Assembly: GCA_945494195.1 (NCBI GenBank)
Contig: CALYVJ010000129.1
Span: 1 to 5,927, forward strand
Reading direction: 5' to 3'
DNA length: 5,927 nucleotides
DNA from: an uncultured Selenomonas sp.
GTDB taxonomy: Bacteria; Bacillota; Negativicutes; Selenomonadales; Selenomonadaceae
The translations under genes were made by a program, and so were the position numbers. Each line of letters starts with the position of its first letter. Within the stretch, counting starts at the first letter, position 1. The notes beneath the pieces were generated by a model. That model did no database searches, was not told where the DNA came from, and saw only the letters and a program-made list of their open reading frames with translations. Shown piece by piece: positions 1 to 5,927 of this stretch.

Positions 1-58
1 TGGACGGCGCCTGGCCTACTTTGTAATCAGCCATGCCGACTCGGATAAGCTCTGCCAT
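1..58 (-). CDS. cheD: CheD, chemoreceptor glutamine deamidase (N-terminal fragment, runs off the window)
   Basis: Only the first 19 codons are present, beginning with the ATG whose complement is at 56-58. The peptide begins MAELIRVGMADYKVGQAPS, which matches the typical CheD opening (a short β-strand followed by VGMAD and a KxxxAP segment). In the family, CheD deamidates specific glutamines of chemoreceptors using a Cys-His-Thr triad and binds CheC, whose phosphatase activity it stimulates. The catalytic residues lie outside the window and cannot be checked. The start follows the cheC stop by one base (TAA, a, ATG) and has a GGGAG Shine-Dalgarno site inside the cheC 3' end, so translational coupling is likely. 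The position directly after cheC supports the call, since cheC-cheD is a standard pair in Firmicutes. Confidence 0.88.
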   Translation of the reverse strand, partial: MAELIRVGMADYKVGQAPS

Positions 59-59
59 T

Positions 60-674
60 TTACTCAACTCCCACCGCGTCAATAATCGTATTCAGAGACC
101 CCGGATTCGGAACCAAAAAGAACTGACCATTGATTCCATCATCTTCTGAAAGGAATTCCGTCTCGATGACCAAAGCCTGATCACCCATCTGCCCCAGCTG
201 AGCCAAAACAACATTTAAGATTGCGCCAGCCATGTCCATCGCCAAGGCCGGAATAGACGGCAGCATCGTAATCTTTGTGAACGTGAAAAATGCATTCAGG
301 TAAGCGCCAGATAATATGTTGCCGATTTCCATGAGGGCAGACTCATCCATAAAATCAAGACTCGTCGTAGAACCATGCGGTTTCCCCATAAGCGTGTCAA
401 CCAGATAGAAAGCACTTTTCTGCGGGAGCAAGAACAAGATATTGCTCGGTGCTTTACCATATACACGCAAAAAGATACCAACAACTACAGCATCCGGTCC
501 ACCAACCAAATCCGGTACAGCTTCCAACGGAACCAATGCCACCTTCGGCACATTCATGTCAATCCGGCGGTTGATTACCTGCGACAGAGCCGTGGCTGAG
601 TTGCCGGCACCAACATTGCCGATTTCCCGCAGAGCATCAAGCTGGTTCGCGGAAAGATTCAATTCATCTGTCAT
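60..674 (-). CDS. cheC: CheC, CheY-P phosphatase with two active sites
   Basis: A complete 204-residue protein, close to the length of Bacillus subtilis CheC. The CheC/CheX/FliY phosphatase signature (D/S-x3-E-x2-N-x22-P) appears twice. The first copy has D13, E17, N20 and P43; the second has S112, E116, N119 and P142. Both copies have exactly the expected spacing, so both sites should be able to dephosphorylate CheY-P. The protein is cytoplasmic, with no signal peptide or membrane segment. In B. subtilis CheC also binds CheD and tunes receptor adaptation through it. The start is well supported: AGAGGAG lies 7 bases upstream of the ATG. The gene follows cheW after a 68-base gap containing a stem-loop, the largest gap in this operon stretch, and is followed almost directly by cheD. 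The absence of an N-terminal CheY/FliM-binding extension and of a SpoA domain argues against FliY; the two motifs and the length argue against CheX. Confidence 0.96.
   Translation of the reverse strand: MTDELNLSANQLDALREIGNVGAGNSATALSQVINRRIDMNVPKVALVPLEAVPDLVGGPDAVVVGIFLRVYGKAPSNILFLLPQKSAFYLVDTLMGKPHGSTTSLDFMDESALMEIGNILSGAYLNAFFTFTKITMLPSIPALAMDMAGAILNVVLAQLGQMGDQALVIETEFLSEDDGINGQFFLVPNPGSLNTIIDAVGVE
68..72 (-). promoter_or_regulatory. Ribosome binding site of cheD inside the cheC coding region
   Basis: On the minus strand GGGAG ends 9 bases before the cheD ATG. It lies within the last codons of cheC, so ribosomes finishing cheC pass over it. Together with the one-base gap this suggests coupled translation of the two partner proteins. 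Confidence 0.6.
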
Positions 675-700
675 AGTTGGACTCCTCTTTTTACAGGAAC

Positions 701-721
701 GGGACGTGCCGAGGCACGCCC
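701..721 (-). other. GC-rich stem-loop in the cheW-cheC gap
   Basis: Read on the minus strand, GGGCGTGC and GCACGTCCC flank a CTCG loop. They form eight base pairs with one bulged T, six of which are in the bottom and top GC-rich parts. It is the only clear RNA structure outside coding sequence. It begins about 20 bases after the cheW stop and ends 12 bases before the cheC Shine-Dalgarno site. No T-run follows on either strand, so it does not look like an intrinsic terminator. It may protect an mRNA 3' end, mark a processing site, or influence cheC translation; none of this is shown by the sequence alone. Confidence 0.6.
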
Positions 722-742
722 TATTCCCCAGATATACTCAAA

Positions 743-1210
743 TTATTTGCCATCACCAACATTGCCGATAATCTCTTCAAGATTCAGCATGATGATCAAC
801 CGGCCATCTACATTGCCAATCCCACTTAGGAACCGGGATCCGCTCTTATCATTGATTGCCTTTTTCGTATCCACCGGCTTGCTATCAATGGTCAGAACTT
901 CTGTTACCGCATCGACTAACATCCCGACATGGAGGTCGTCGATATTCACGGTTACGATTCGCGTATCATCCGTATACGGAGTCTCAGCCAAACCAAGACG
1001 TTTCTTCAAATCAATGACCGGCAGCACGGAGCCGCGGAGATTGATAACTCCCTTGATGAAGTCAGCGGAAAAAGGAACACGCGTAATATCCGTGAGATTG
1101 CGAATCTCCTGGACATTCAGGATGCTTACACCATACTCCTCGTCGCGAAGTTTGAAGGCTACTACCTGTCTGCCTTCATCCATCTCGTTCATATTCTCTT
1201 CATTTGCCAT
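743..1210 (-). CDS. cheW: CheW, chemotaxis coupling protein
   Basis: A complete 155-residue single-domain CheW adaptor. It links chemoreceptors to the CheA P5 domain in cytoplasmic signalling arrays. The SH3-like double β-barrel fold is visible in the alternating hydrophobic strands. The most diagnostic stretch is IKGVINLRGSVLPVIDL at residues 52-68, with R59 at the position of the receptor- and CheA-binding arginine of E. coli CheW. A final GRLIIMLNLEEI strand at 136-147 resembles the end of CheA P5, as expected from shared ancestry. About 13 acidic, Met-rich residues precede the first strand. The chosen ATG has GAGGAGG 8 bases upstream, a near perfect site; internal Met codons at residues 7 and 10 lack one. 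The Shine-Dalgarno site starts directly after the cheA stop codon, so CheA and CheW synthesis is probably coupled. Confidence 0.97.
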   Translation of the reverse strand: MANEENMNEMDEGRQVVAFKLRDEEYGVSILNVQEIRNLTDITRVPFSADFIKGVINLRGSVLPVIDLKKRLGLAETPYTDDTRIVTVNIDDLHVGMLVDAVTEVLTIDSKPVDTKKAINDKSGSRFLSGIGNVDGRLIIMLNLEEIIGNVGDGK

Positions 1211-1218
1211 CTCAGCTA

Positions 1219-1225
1219 CCTCCTC
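1219..1225 (-). promoter_or_regulatory. Strong ribosome binding site of cheW abutting the cheA stop
   Basis: GAGGAGG on the minus strand lies 8 bases before the cheW ATG and follows the cheA TAA (1226-1228) with no base between. It fixes the cheW start and places termination of cheA on top of initiation of cheW. Confidence 0.75.
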
Positions 1226-3274
1226 TTACTGCTGCATCATCGTAGCGACATCCAGGATCAAGGCCACACGGCCATCGCCGAGAACCGTCGCACCGGAGAA
1301 CATCTTGAGACCTGCAAACAGGTTGCCAAGCGTCTTGATAACGATTTCCTGCTGTCCAATCAGATTGTCAACCACAATACCTGCTTTGGCCTCACCGGCA
1401 TGGACAACAACAACAAAGATTTCATCCGAATCCTTGACGTGCGGTACCTGCAGCGTCTCTTCCATGCGAATGATTGGGATGATTTCACCACGCAGGACAA
1501 TAACTTCCTTATTCCTTACCGTCTTGATATCCTCTGGCTGAATGTTAATAGTACTATCAATCGAGCCAAGCGGAATCGCATACATCTCTTCCTGTACTTT
1601 AACCAGCATTGCCTGAATAATAGCCAGCGTCAACGGCAGCTTGATCTTAAACACCGAGCCCTCGTCGACCTTTGTCTCAACGTCAACATGCCCCGAAAGC
1701 GACTCAATCTTGCTGCGGACGACGTCCATACCTACACCACGGCCGGAAATATCCGTGATCTGCTCTGCCGTTGAGAAGCCCGGCAGGAAAATCAGGCGAA
1801 CAGCATCTGCGTCATCGAGTTTATCCGCCTCTTCCTGGGTAATCATGCCCTTCTCAACTGCTTTTTTGCGAATCTTTTCCGCCGGAATACCTGCACCATC
1901 ATCGGTAACCATGATAACCACATTGTTACCTTCATGACGGGCAATAAGTCCAACCTCACCAGTACGAGGTTTGCCTTTTGCTTCACGATCGTCCGGGTGC
2001 TCAACACCATGATCCAAGGAATTGCGCAGCAGATGCATGATCGGGTCGCCGATTTCATCGATAACCGTACGGTCGAGCTCTGTTTCCTCACCTTCGATGG
2101 TAAGGTTGATTTCTTTATTGAGCTCCTTCGAAACATCGCGTACCATGCGCGGGAAACGGTTAAAGACTGCACTTACCGGCACCATGCGGACCTTCATGAC
2201 GATATTCTGCAAATCAGTCGTTACACGATCCATCTGTTCCAGGGTTTCCGTAAGTTCAGCTAAACGATGGGTCTGACCAATCTGTTCCAAACGAACTTTA
2301 TTGATAACCAGCTCACCCATGAGGTTCATCAACGTATCAAGTTTATCAATATCAACGCGGACCGACTGGCTCTGATGTGCCTTTTTCGGAGCGGCGGGCT
2401 TAGCCGGCGCCTTCTTGGCAGCTGGTGCTTTTGCTGGTGCTGGTGCAGCAGCAGCCGCCGGTGCAGCTTTCTTCTCCTCAGCTGCCGGTTTTGTCGCAGC
2501 CGGTACATCTGGATCGACGAGCTCAACAACGAGCTTGTCAATTTCTGAAATGCTGCTCAAAGCTTCCTCCACAGCCTTGGTATCAGAAGACGTTACCACC
2601 AGGACATCAAAGGAATGATCAAATTTCTCCTGTTCCAAAGCTTCAGCAGGCGGAACGGATTTAATCACATCACCGAGCTCGTCGAGAGCATTCATGACCA
2701 TATAGGAACGAGCCGATTTCAACAGGCAGGTCTCAGACAGCGTAACCTGTACATGGACCCCCAGGAGACCGCCTTCCTTAGCCTGGCGAAGTACATCACG
2801 ATCTAAATCGGAAAGCTCAATTCCCGCAGCCGGTGCTGCAGCCGTATTTTCAACGGCAGCGGATGCTGCCGGTGCAGCTGCTGGTGCCGGCTCACCTTTG
2901 GAAATCGCACTGAGTTTTGCCACCAAATCCGAGACATCAACAACATCTTCCGATTCACCATCAGCAACGCTGTTGATCATCTGTTCCAGGGAATCCAAAC
3001 ATTTGAACAACGTATCGATGATATCTTCATCCAGTTTCAACTGCTCTTTGCGAATCAGGTCAAGAACATCTTCCATCTCATGCGTAAGCTCGGCAATCTT
3101 ATTGTATCCCATAGTTGCCGACATACCTTTCAGCGTATGCGCATTACGGAAAATATCATTAACTACTGATACATCCTCTGAATTTTCTTCCAAGCTCAGT
3201 AAGCCTTCATTCAAAGACTGTAAATGTTCATGTGATTCATCCAAAAACATTTCCATATACTGATTTGTTTCCAT
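1226..3274 (-). CDS. cheA: CheA, chemotaxis sensor histidine kinase
   Basis: A complete 682-residue kinase with all five domains. P1 (HPt, about 1-120) carries the phosphorylated H46 in HTLKG. P2 (about 172-255) is the CheY/CheB docking domain. P3 (about 304-365) is the dimerisation helix pair, including LMGELVINKVRLEQ. P4 (about 370-550) is the ATPase with N box HLLRNSLDHGVE (414-425), G1 DDGAG (458-462), F box FLPGF (496-500) and G2 GRGVGMD (511-517). P5 (about 552-682) is the CheW-like regulatory domain. P1-P2 and P2-P3 are joined by Ala/Pro-rich linkers at about 127-151 and 257-303, the second also Lys-rich. All catalytic motifs look intact. CheA autophosphorylates in receptor arrays and passes phosphate to CheY and CheB. 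The ATG is preceded by AGGGGG at 7 bases. cheB ends 22 bases upstream, and cheW follows after 15 bases. Confidence 0.98.
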   Translation of the reverse strand: METNQYMEMFLDESHEHLQSLNEGLLSLEENSEDVSVVNDIFRNAHTLKGMSATMGYNKIAELTHEMEDVLDLIRKEQLKLDEDIIDTLFKCLDSLEQMINSVADGESEDVVDVSDLVAKLSAISKGEPAPAAAPAASAAVENTAAAPAAGIELSDLDRDVLRQAKEGGLLGVHVQVTLSETCLLKSARSYMVMNALDELGDVIKSVPPAEALEQEKFDHSFDVLVVTSSDTKAVEEALSSISEIDKLVVELVDPDVPAATKPAAEEKKAAPAAAAAPAPAKAPAAKKAPAKPAAPKKAHQSQSVRVDIDKLDTLMNLMGELVINKVRLEQIGQTHRLAELTETLEQMDRVTTDLQNIVMKVRMVPVSAVFNRFPRMVRDVSKELNKEINLTIEGEETELDRTVIDEIGDPIMHLLRNSLDHGVEHPDDREAKGKPRTGEVGLIARHEGNNVVIMVTDDGAGIPAEKIRKKAVEKGMITQEEADKLDDADAVRLIFLPGFSTAEQITDISGRGVGMDVVRSKIESLSGHVDVETKVDEGSVFKIKLPLTLAIIQAMLVKVQEEMYAIPLGSIDSTINIQPEDIKTVRNKEVIVLRGEIIPIIRMEETLQVPHVKDSDEIFVVVVHAGEAKAGIVVDNLIGQQEIVIKTLGNLFAGLKMFSGATVLGDGRVALILDVATMMQQ
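2366..2506 (-). repeat. Low-complexity Ala/Pro/Lys linker of CheA between P2 and P3
   Basis: This stretch encodes about 47 residues, nearly all Ala, Pro and Lys, with repeated PAAKKAPAK-like units. At DNA level the plus strand shows GCTGGTGC at 2421-2428, 2433-2440 and 2439-2446, together with GCA/GCC triplet runs. The segment is a flexible tether letting P1-P2 reach the P4 kinase core. Triplet repeats of this kind can change length by slippage without breaking the frame. Confidence 0.75.
2822..2896 (-). repeat. Low-complexity Ala/Pro linker of CheA between P1 and P2
   Basis: About 25 residues (127-151), mostly Ala with Pro, joining the HPt domain to P2. It differs from the second linker in having no lysines between residues 127 and 151 and only a short VENT interruption. 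The coding DNA is rich in GCC/GCA/GCT codons, explaining the repeated plus-strand GCCGGTGC words near 2830 and 2868. Confidence 0.65.
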
Positions 3275-3281
3275 TTGTATT

Positions 3282-3287
3282 CCCCCT
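3282..3287 (-). promoter_or_regulatory. Ribosome binding site of cheA
   Basis: AGGGGG on the minus strand ends 7 bases before the cheA ATG. It departs from the AGGAGG type used by cheW, cheC and the PilZ gene: a G replaces the central A. It may therefore pair less tightly with 16S rRNA. Confidence 0.5.
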
Positions 3288-3296
3288 ATATCCTTT

Positions 3297-4508
3297 CTAT
3301 CTCTTTACAGCCTCAACGATTGCCCCAGCAATATCCTGAAGCGGCCGAACTTCATCAGCCAGGCCTGCATCCACTACCGCCTTGGGCATACCATAGACCA
3401 CACAGGTGGATTCGTCCTGCGCGATACTGTATCCTCCTGAAGCTTTGATTTTCTTCATTCCTTCACAGCCATCGGACCCCATACCTGTCATGATGACAGC
3501 TATCAGCTTACGGCCTAATGATGCTACCGAATCGTACATTACATTTACTGCCGGGCGATGATTTCCCACACGCGCTTCCTGACTTAACTTGATTCTGCGT
3601 ATTCCGCCATCGCCCTTGACCCGCAAATGAAAATCTCCCGGTGCAATATATACATGACCTGACCGGATTTCTTCGCCATCCTCAGCTTCCTTAACGGAAA
3701 TCTGCGCAATCGAGTTCAACCGATCAGCCAATGCCTTGGTAAATCCAGCCGGCATATGCTGTACAATCACCACGCCACAGGGAAGATTTCCCGGCAGACG
3801 GGTGATTACATTCTGGAGTGCTTGCGGACCGCCTGTAGACGTACCAATCACTACCAATTTATCTGAGCGCCCAAAACTTCCTGCCACAATCGGAGATGGT
3901 CTCCCAATGGAAGCTGGTACACTGCTCCGGCTTTGTAAAAGTGGATTATTTCTCTTAGTGCCAAAAACAGGCTTCGGCGCTATTGGTTCAGGGGCTGTGA
4001 CAGTCCCTAGCTTCATTCCCTGTCGCCGTGGCATCTCTACCCGTTTCATAACCGGTACTGCGGAATGGCCCGCCGACTCATCTGCCTTTTTCGTAACAAA
4101 ACTCATCTTCTGCACATGCGCCTTGGCTGCCGCACGGCATTTTTGCAAGAGTTCCTGCTCGATGCTGTCGATTCGCGAAATCGAACCGCCAACTTTGCTG
4201 ATAAAGTCGACAGCCCCCAGTCCCAAAGCCCGGACTGTTGCATTAGTTCCCTTCTGCGTCAAACTGCTAAGCATAACCACAGGGATGGGGCACTCGTCCA
4301 TGATGATTGCCAAAGCCTCCAGCCCATCCATTACCGGCATATTGACATCCAATGTCAATAAATCTGGTTTCAGCTGCTTTACCTTGCTGACTGCCTCCTT
4401 GCCATTCATTGCGGTTCCCAACACTTCAAAATCCGGCTGCTTGCGAAACAGATCGGATAAGACTTGGCGCATGAACGCTGAATCATCAGCAACTAAGACA
4501 CGAATCAT
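3297..4508 (-). CDS. cheB: CheB, chemoreceptor glutamate methylesterase / glutamine deamidase
   Basis: A complete 403-residue protein with an N-terminal receiver and a C-terminal esterase domain. In the receiver (about 1-118), D8 and D9 form the acidic pocket, D54 is the phosphoacceptor, S81/S82 the switch position and K105 the conserved lysine. In the esterase (about 216-403), the triad is S224 in GTSTGG, H251 in QHMP and D346 in GMGSDG. It removes methyl groups from receptors after phosphorylation by CheA. The linker between domains, about 120-215, is long, basic and rich in Pro and Ser; E. coli CheB is 349 residues in total. I chose the ATG at 4508 because MIRVLVADDSAFMR is the classic start and GGGGTGATC lies just upstream. 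An in-frame ATG at 4544 would add 12 residues and overlap the PilZ gene by 11 bases, but its ribosome site is poorer. cheA follows after 22 bases. Confidence 0.97.
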   Translation of the reverse strand: MIRVLVADDSAFMRQVLSDLFRKQPDFEVLGTAMNGKEAVSKVKQLKPDLLTLDVNMPVMDGLEALAIIMDECPIPVVMLSSLTQKGTNATVRALGLGAVDFISKVGGSISRIDSIEQELLQKCRAAAKAHVQKMSFVTKKADESAGHSAVPVMKRVEMPRRQGMKLGTVTAPEPIAPKPVFGTKRNNPLLQSRSSVPASIGRPSPIVAGSFGRSDKLVVIGTSTGGPQALQNVITRLPGNLPCGVVIVQHMPAGFTKALADRLNSIAQISVKEAEDGEEIRSGHVYIAPGDFHLRVKGDGGIRRIKLSQEARVGNHRPAVNVMYDSVASLGRKLIAVIMTGMGSDGCEGMKKIKASGGYSIAQDESTCVVYGMPKAVVDAGLADEVRPLQDIAGAIVEAVKR

Positions 4509-4511
4509 TCT

Positions 4512-4520
4512 GATCACCCC
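4512..4520 (-). promoter_or_regulatory. Ribosome binding site deciding the cheB start
   Basis: GGGGTGATC on the minus strand differs by one base from GAGGTGATC, the extended complement of the 16S rRNA 3' end. Its G-run sits about 8 bases before the ATG at 4508. The alternative ATG at 4544 has only AAGGG about 11 bases upstream. This favours the 403-residue product. Confidence 0.7.
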
Positions 4521-4533
4521 ATTTAGTGGTTCA

Positions 4534-5226
4534 TCATTCGTCATCCTTTTTGATGCCCTTCGCTATGGTTTTCCGCTGAACATCAAACAAATAGTGCACA
4601 AGTTTGTTACTCACCGCACGCGAAAGATGCTGGAACGATGCACCAATATGATAAACTGTCGTACCATCCTCACGGGAAATCGGCGTGCAACGGGCTACTA
4701 AACTTATCTGCTCGACGGGACCGACACCGGGAATGTTCTCCAGTGATAAAGCAACCTTTGTCCCAGGCTTAACCTCGTGGTCCCACGCAAAACAAATGCC
4801 ATTACCACTAAGATCGACAATCCTTGCTGACTCTGGCGGCTTAATCGTACCATCTGCATCAATAAGCCGTACCCCGACCAAAAGATTTACCTTCACCCGG
4901 ACAAATTCACGATTCTGATGGCGCTCCACCTGTTCCGGCCAGGAAATATGCCATACGGGAATCCGCGCATCCATGCGATCTTTCTTATGGAAAGTAGTAA
5001 AAAAGCGATACCGGCACTGCCGCCCTACCGCCAATGCATAAAGCTTCTCGCCGGTCCTGGGAATAATCGGCACACGTTTGATGCTCATGGGCATTGCCAC
5101 GATAAGTTCATCTTCCGTTATTTCTTCGATTCGGCTTGCATAGCGTTCCTCACTGTCTTCGACAAAAAACTCTACGCGCTGGCCAATCGTTAAGACTTCC
5201 CTTGCTTTTATTAATTCGCCCGCCAT
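4534..5226 (-). CDS. YcgR-like PilZ protein, predicted c-di-GMP-responsive flagellar regulator
   Basis: A complete 230-residue soluble protein with two domains. Residues about 10-95 resemble the YcgR N-terminal β-barrel of the Firmicutes type (YpfA/MotI-like). Residues about 101-220 are a PilZ domain. Both c-di-GMP contacts are present: the RxxxR motif at R102-R106 within RHQNREFVRV, and DxSxxG at D138-G143 (DLSGNG). Family knowledge is that YcgR and MotI bind c-di-GMP and then slow or disengage the flagellar motor; that role here is inferred. No membrane segment or signal peptide is visible. The ATG has GGAGG 9 bases upstream. The gene starts 18 bases after flhG and ends 25 bases before the preferred cheB start, so it is embedded in the operon. 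It could be named ycgR, but sequence-level orthology cannot be shown here. Confidence 0.9.
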   Translation of the reverse strand: MAGELIKAREVLTIGQRVEFFVEDSEERYASRIEEITEDELIVAMPMSIKRVPIIPRTGEKLYALAVGRQCRYRFFTTFHKKDRMDARIPVWHISWPEQVERHQNREFVRVKVNLLVGVRLIDADGTIKPPESARIVDLSGNGICFAWDHEVKPGTKVALSLENIPGVGPVEQISLVARCTPISREDGTTVYHIGASFQHLSRAVSNKLVHYLFDVQRKTIAKGIKKDDE

Positions 5227-5244
5227 AGTAAAGTTCCTCCATGT

Positions 5245-5927
5245 TTAACGCGAAAAATCAAAAATTTGTCGCAAAAATCCCTTCCAGCCTCTTTTTACCT
5301 TCATCCTGCTTCCATAAAGCACACTATTCGCCATCGCTTGAATACAACGTGCAGCAACGCTGCCCGGCTGTGCTGCCAGAAATGGGGTTTGCCGTCTGAC
5401 GGAGCGCATCACTGCTGCATCTTCAAAAATATACCCCAAGCAATCAATCGGCATATTTAAAAACCTTTCGGATGTCTGCTGCAGTTTGGCCACAACCTCG
5501 CGGCTTTCCGCCTCGTTGTAAACACGATTTACTACCAATCGGAGATTTTGCTGGGTGGCATACATGCTATATGCCTTCATAACGGCATAGGCATCTGTCA
5601 ATGCCGTTGGTTCTGGCGTCGTAACCAGCAAGACCTCATCAGCAGCCAATATAAAGTCCATAACATTCTTGCCAAGACCAGCGCCAGTGTCAATCAATAT
5701 AATATCAGCCAGCTGGCCGCATCGGGAAAGTTTCTGCATCAGCCGCTGGCGTTCTTCATAGGTAAAGTCCGCCGCTTTCTCTATCCCCGAACCGCCGGAT
5801 ATATAGTTGACACCATACGGACCATACATCAAGACATCCTCAAGCTCCGTACCATCTTCGAGCAGATTCAGCAAATGTTTTTTCGATCGGCTTCCTAGAA
5901 TGACATCTACATTTGCCATTCCCAAAT
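5245..5927 (-). CDS. flhG: FlhG (FleN/YlxH), MinD-like ATPase controlling flagellar number (5' end outside window)
   Basis: About 227 codons of the C-terminal part are present; full FlhG is usually near 290-300 residues, so the N-terminal P-loop (KGGVGKT) lies beyond 5927. The first readable segment is xLGMANVDVILG, part of the DxDLGMAN motif after the P-loop; the two extra bases at the edge (AT) fit a GAT Asp codon before TTG. That TTG is therefore an internal Leu codon and not a start. Further MinD/ParA marks are the Walker B/switch II segment DIILIDTGAG (74-83 of the visible part), TTPEPTALTDAYA (102-114) and the VVNR adenine-contact segment (131-134). The last 20 residues, with GWKGFLRQIFDFSR, look like an amphipathic membrane-targeting helix, as in MinD and FlhG. 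FlhG works with the FlhF GTPase to set flagellar number and position. The stop is 18 bases before the PilZ gene. Confidence 0.94.
   Translation of the reverse strand, partial: LGMANVDVILGSRSKKHLLNLLEDGTELEDVLMYGPYGVNYISGGSGIEKAADFTYEERQRLMQKLSRCGQLADIILIDTGAGLGKNVMDFILAADEVLLVTTPEPTALTDAYAVMKAYSMYATQQNLRLVVNRVYNEAESREVVAKLQQTSERFLNMPIDCLGYIFEDAAVMRSVRRQTPFLAAQPGSVAARCIQAMANSVLYGSRMKVKRGWKGFLRQIFDFSR

Noticed and set aside
701..721. Intrinsic terminator between cheW and cheC
   Set aside because: The hairpin lacks a T-run on either strand; on the transcript it is followed by GUUCCUGUAAAAAG. Readthrough into cheC and cheD is expected.
675..742. Separate promoter for cheC-cheD
   Set aside because: TTGAGT occurs on the minus strand after the cheW stop, but I see no acceptable -10 hexamer at 16-18 bases, where the GC-rich stem begins.
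747..1541. 264-codon plus-strand open frame antisense to cheW and the end of cheA
   Set aside because: It lies fully opposite two strongly identified genes, is Ser/Arg/Thr-rich as expected of an antisense shadow, and shows no recognisable domain.
929..1774. 281-codon plus-strand open frame antisense to cheW and cheA
   Set aside because: It overlaps the previous shadow frame and two real genes; the composition shows no domain, and no convincing ribosome site was noted.
2978..2980. Internal start for a short CheA lacking H46, at Met99, close to the E. coli CheA-short start at Met98
   Set aside because: The upstream sequence offers only a weak GGA-type site, and no CheZ, the partner of CheA-short, is expected in a CheC/CheD system. 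The matching position is probably coincidence.
3736..4701. 321-codon plus-strand open frame antisense to cheB and the PilZ gene
   Set aside because: It spans the opposite strand of two intact conserved genes and their junction; the translation has no recognisable fold or motif, so I treat it as chance.

Overview
The window is a stretch of a flagellar and chemotaxis operon of the Firmicutes type. Every real gene lies on the minus strand, so transcription runs from high to low coordinates. In that direction the order is flhG (5' end outside the window), a YcgR-like PilZ gene, cheB, cheA, cheW, cheC and the first 19 codons of cheD. CheC, CheD and purine-rich Shine-Dalgarno sites at most genes point to Bacillota or a close relative. 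The mixed base composition, the PilZ gene between flhG and cheB, and Ala/Pro/Lys-rich CheA linkers suggest an anaerobic lineage such as Negativicutes (Selenomonas-like) rather than Bacillus. That placement is inference from gene order and style, not from a search.

Region by region: 5245-5927 is the C-terminal three quarters of FlhG, a MinD-type ATPase that controls flagellar number. 4534-5226 encodes a YcgR-N plus PilZ protein with both c-di-GMP-binding motifs. 3297-4508 is the CheB methylesterase, 1226-3274 the CheA histidine kinase, 743-1210 the CheW adaptor and 60-674 the CheC phosphatase with two complete active-site motifs. 1-58 is the start of CheD. Gaps between genes are about 1 to 25 bases, except a 68-base gap between cheW and cheC that holds a GC-rich stem-loop. 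No gene shows a frameshift or truncation other than at the window edges. No tRNA, rRNA, CRISPR array, insertion sequence or confident promoter was seen.

Together, receptors coupled through CheW would control CheA. CheA passes phosphate to CheB, which demethylates receptors, and to a CheY encoded elsewhere, whose phosphate CheC removes. CheD deamidates receptors and is known in Bacillus and Thermotoga to pair with CheC. The PilZ protein adds a c-di-GMP input to motility, and FlhG sets where and how many flagella are built. This is a well-conserved operon. I found no undescribed system; the points worth a second look are the cheW-cheC stem-loop, the unusually long CheB linker, the PilZ gene within the operon, and the choice of start codons.
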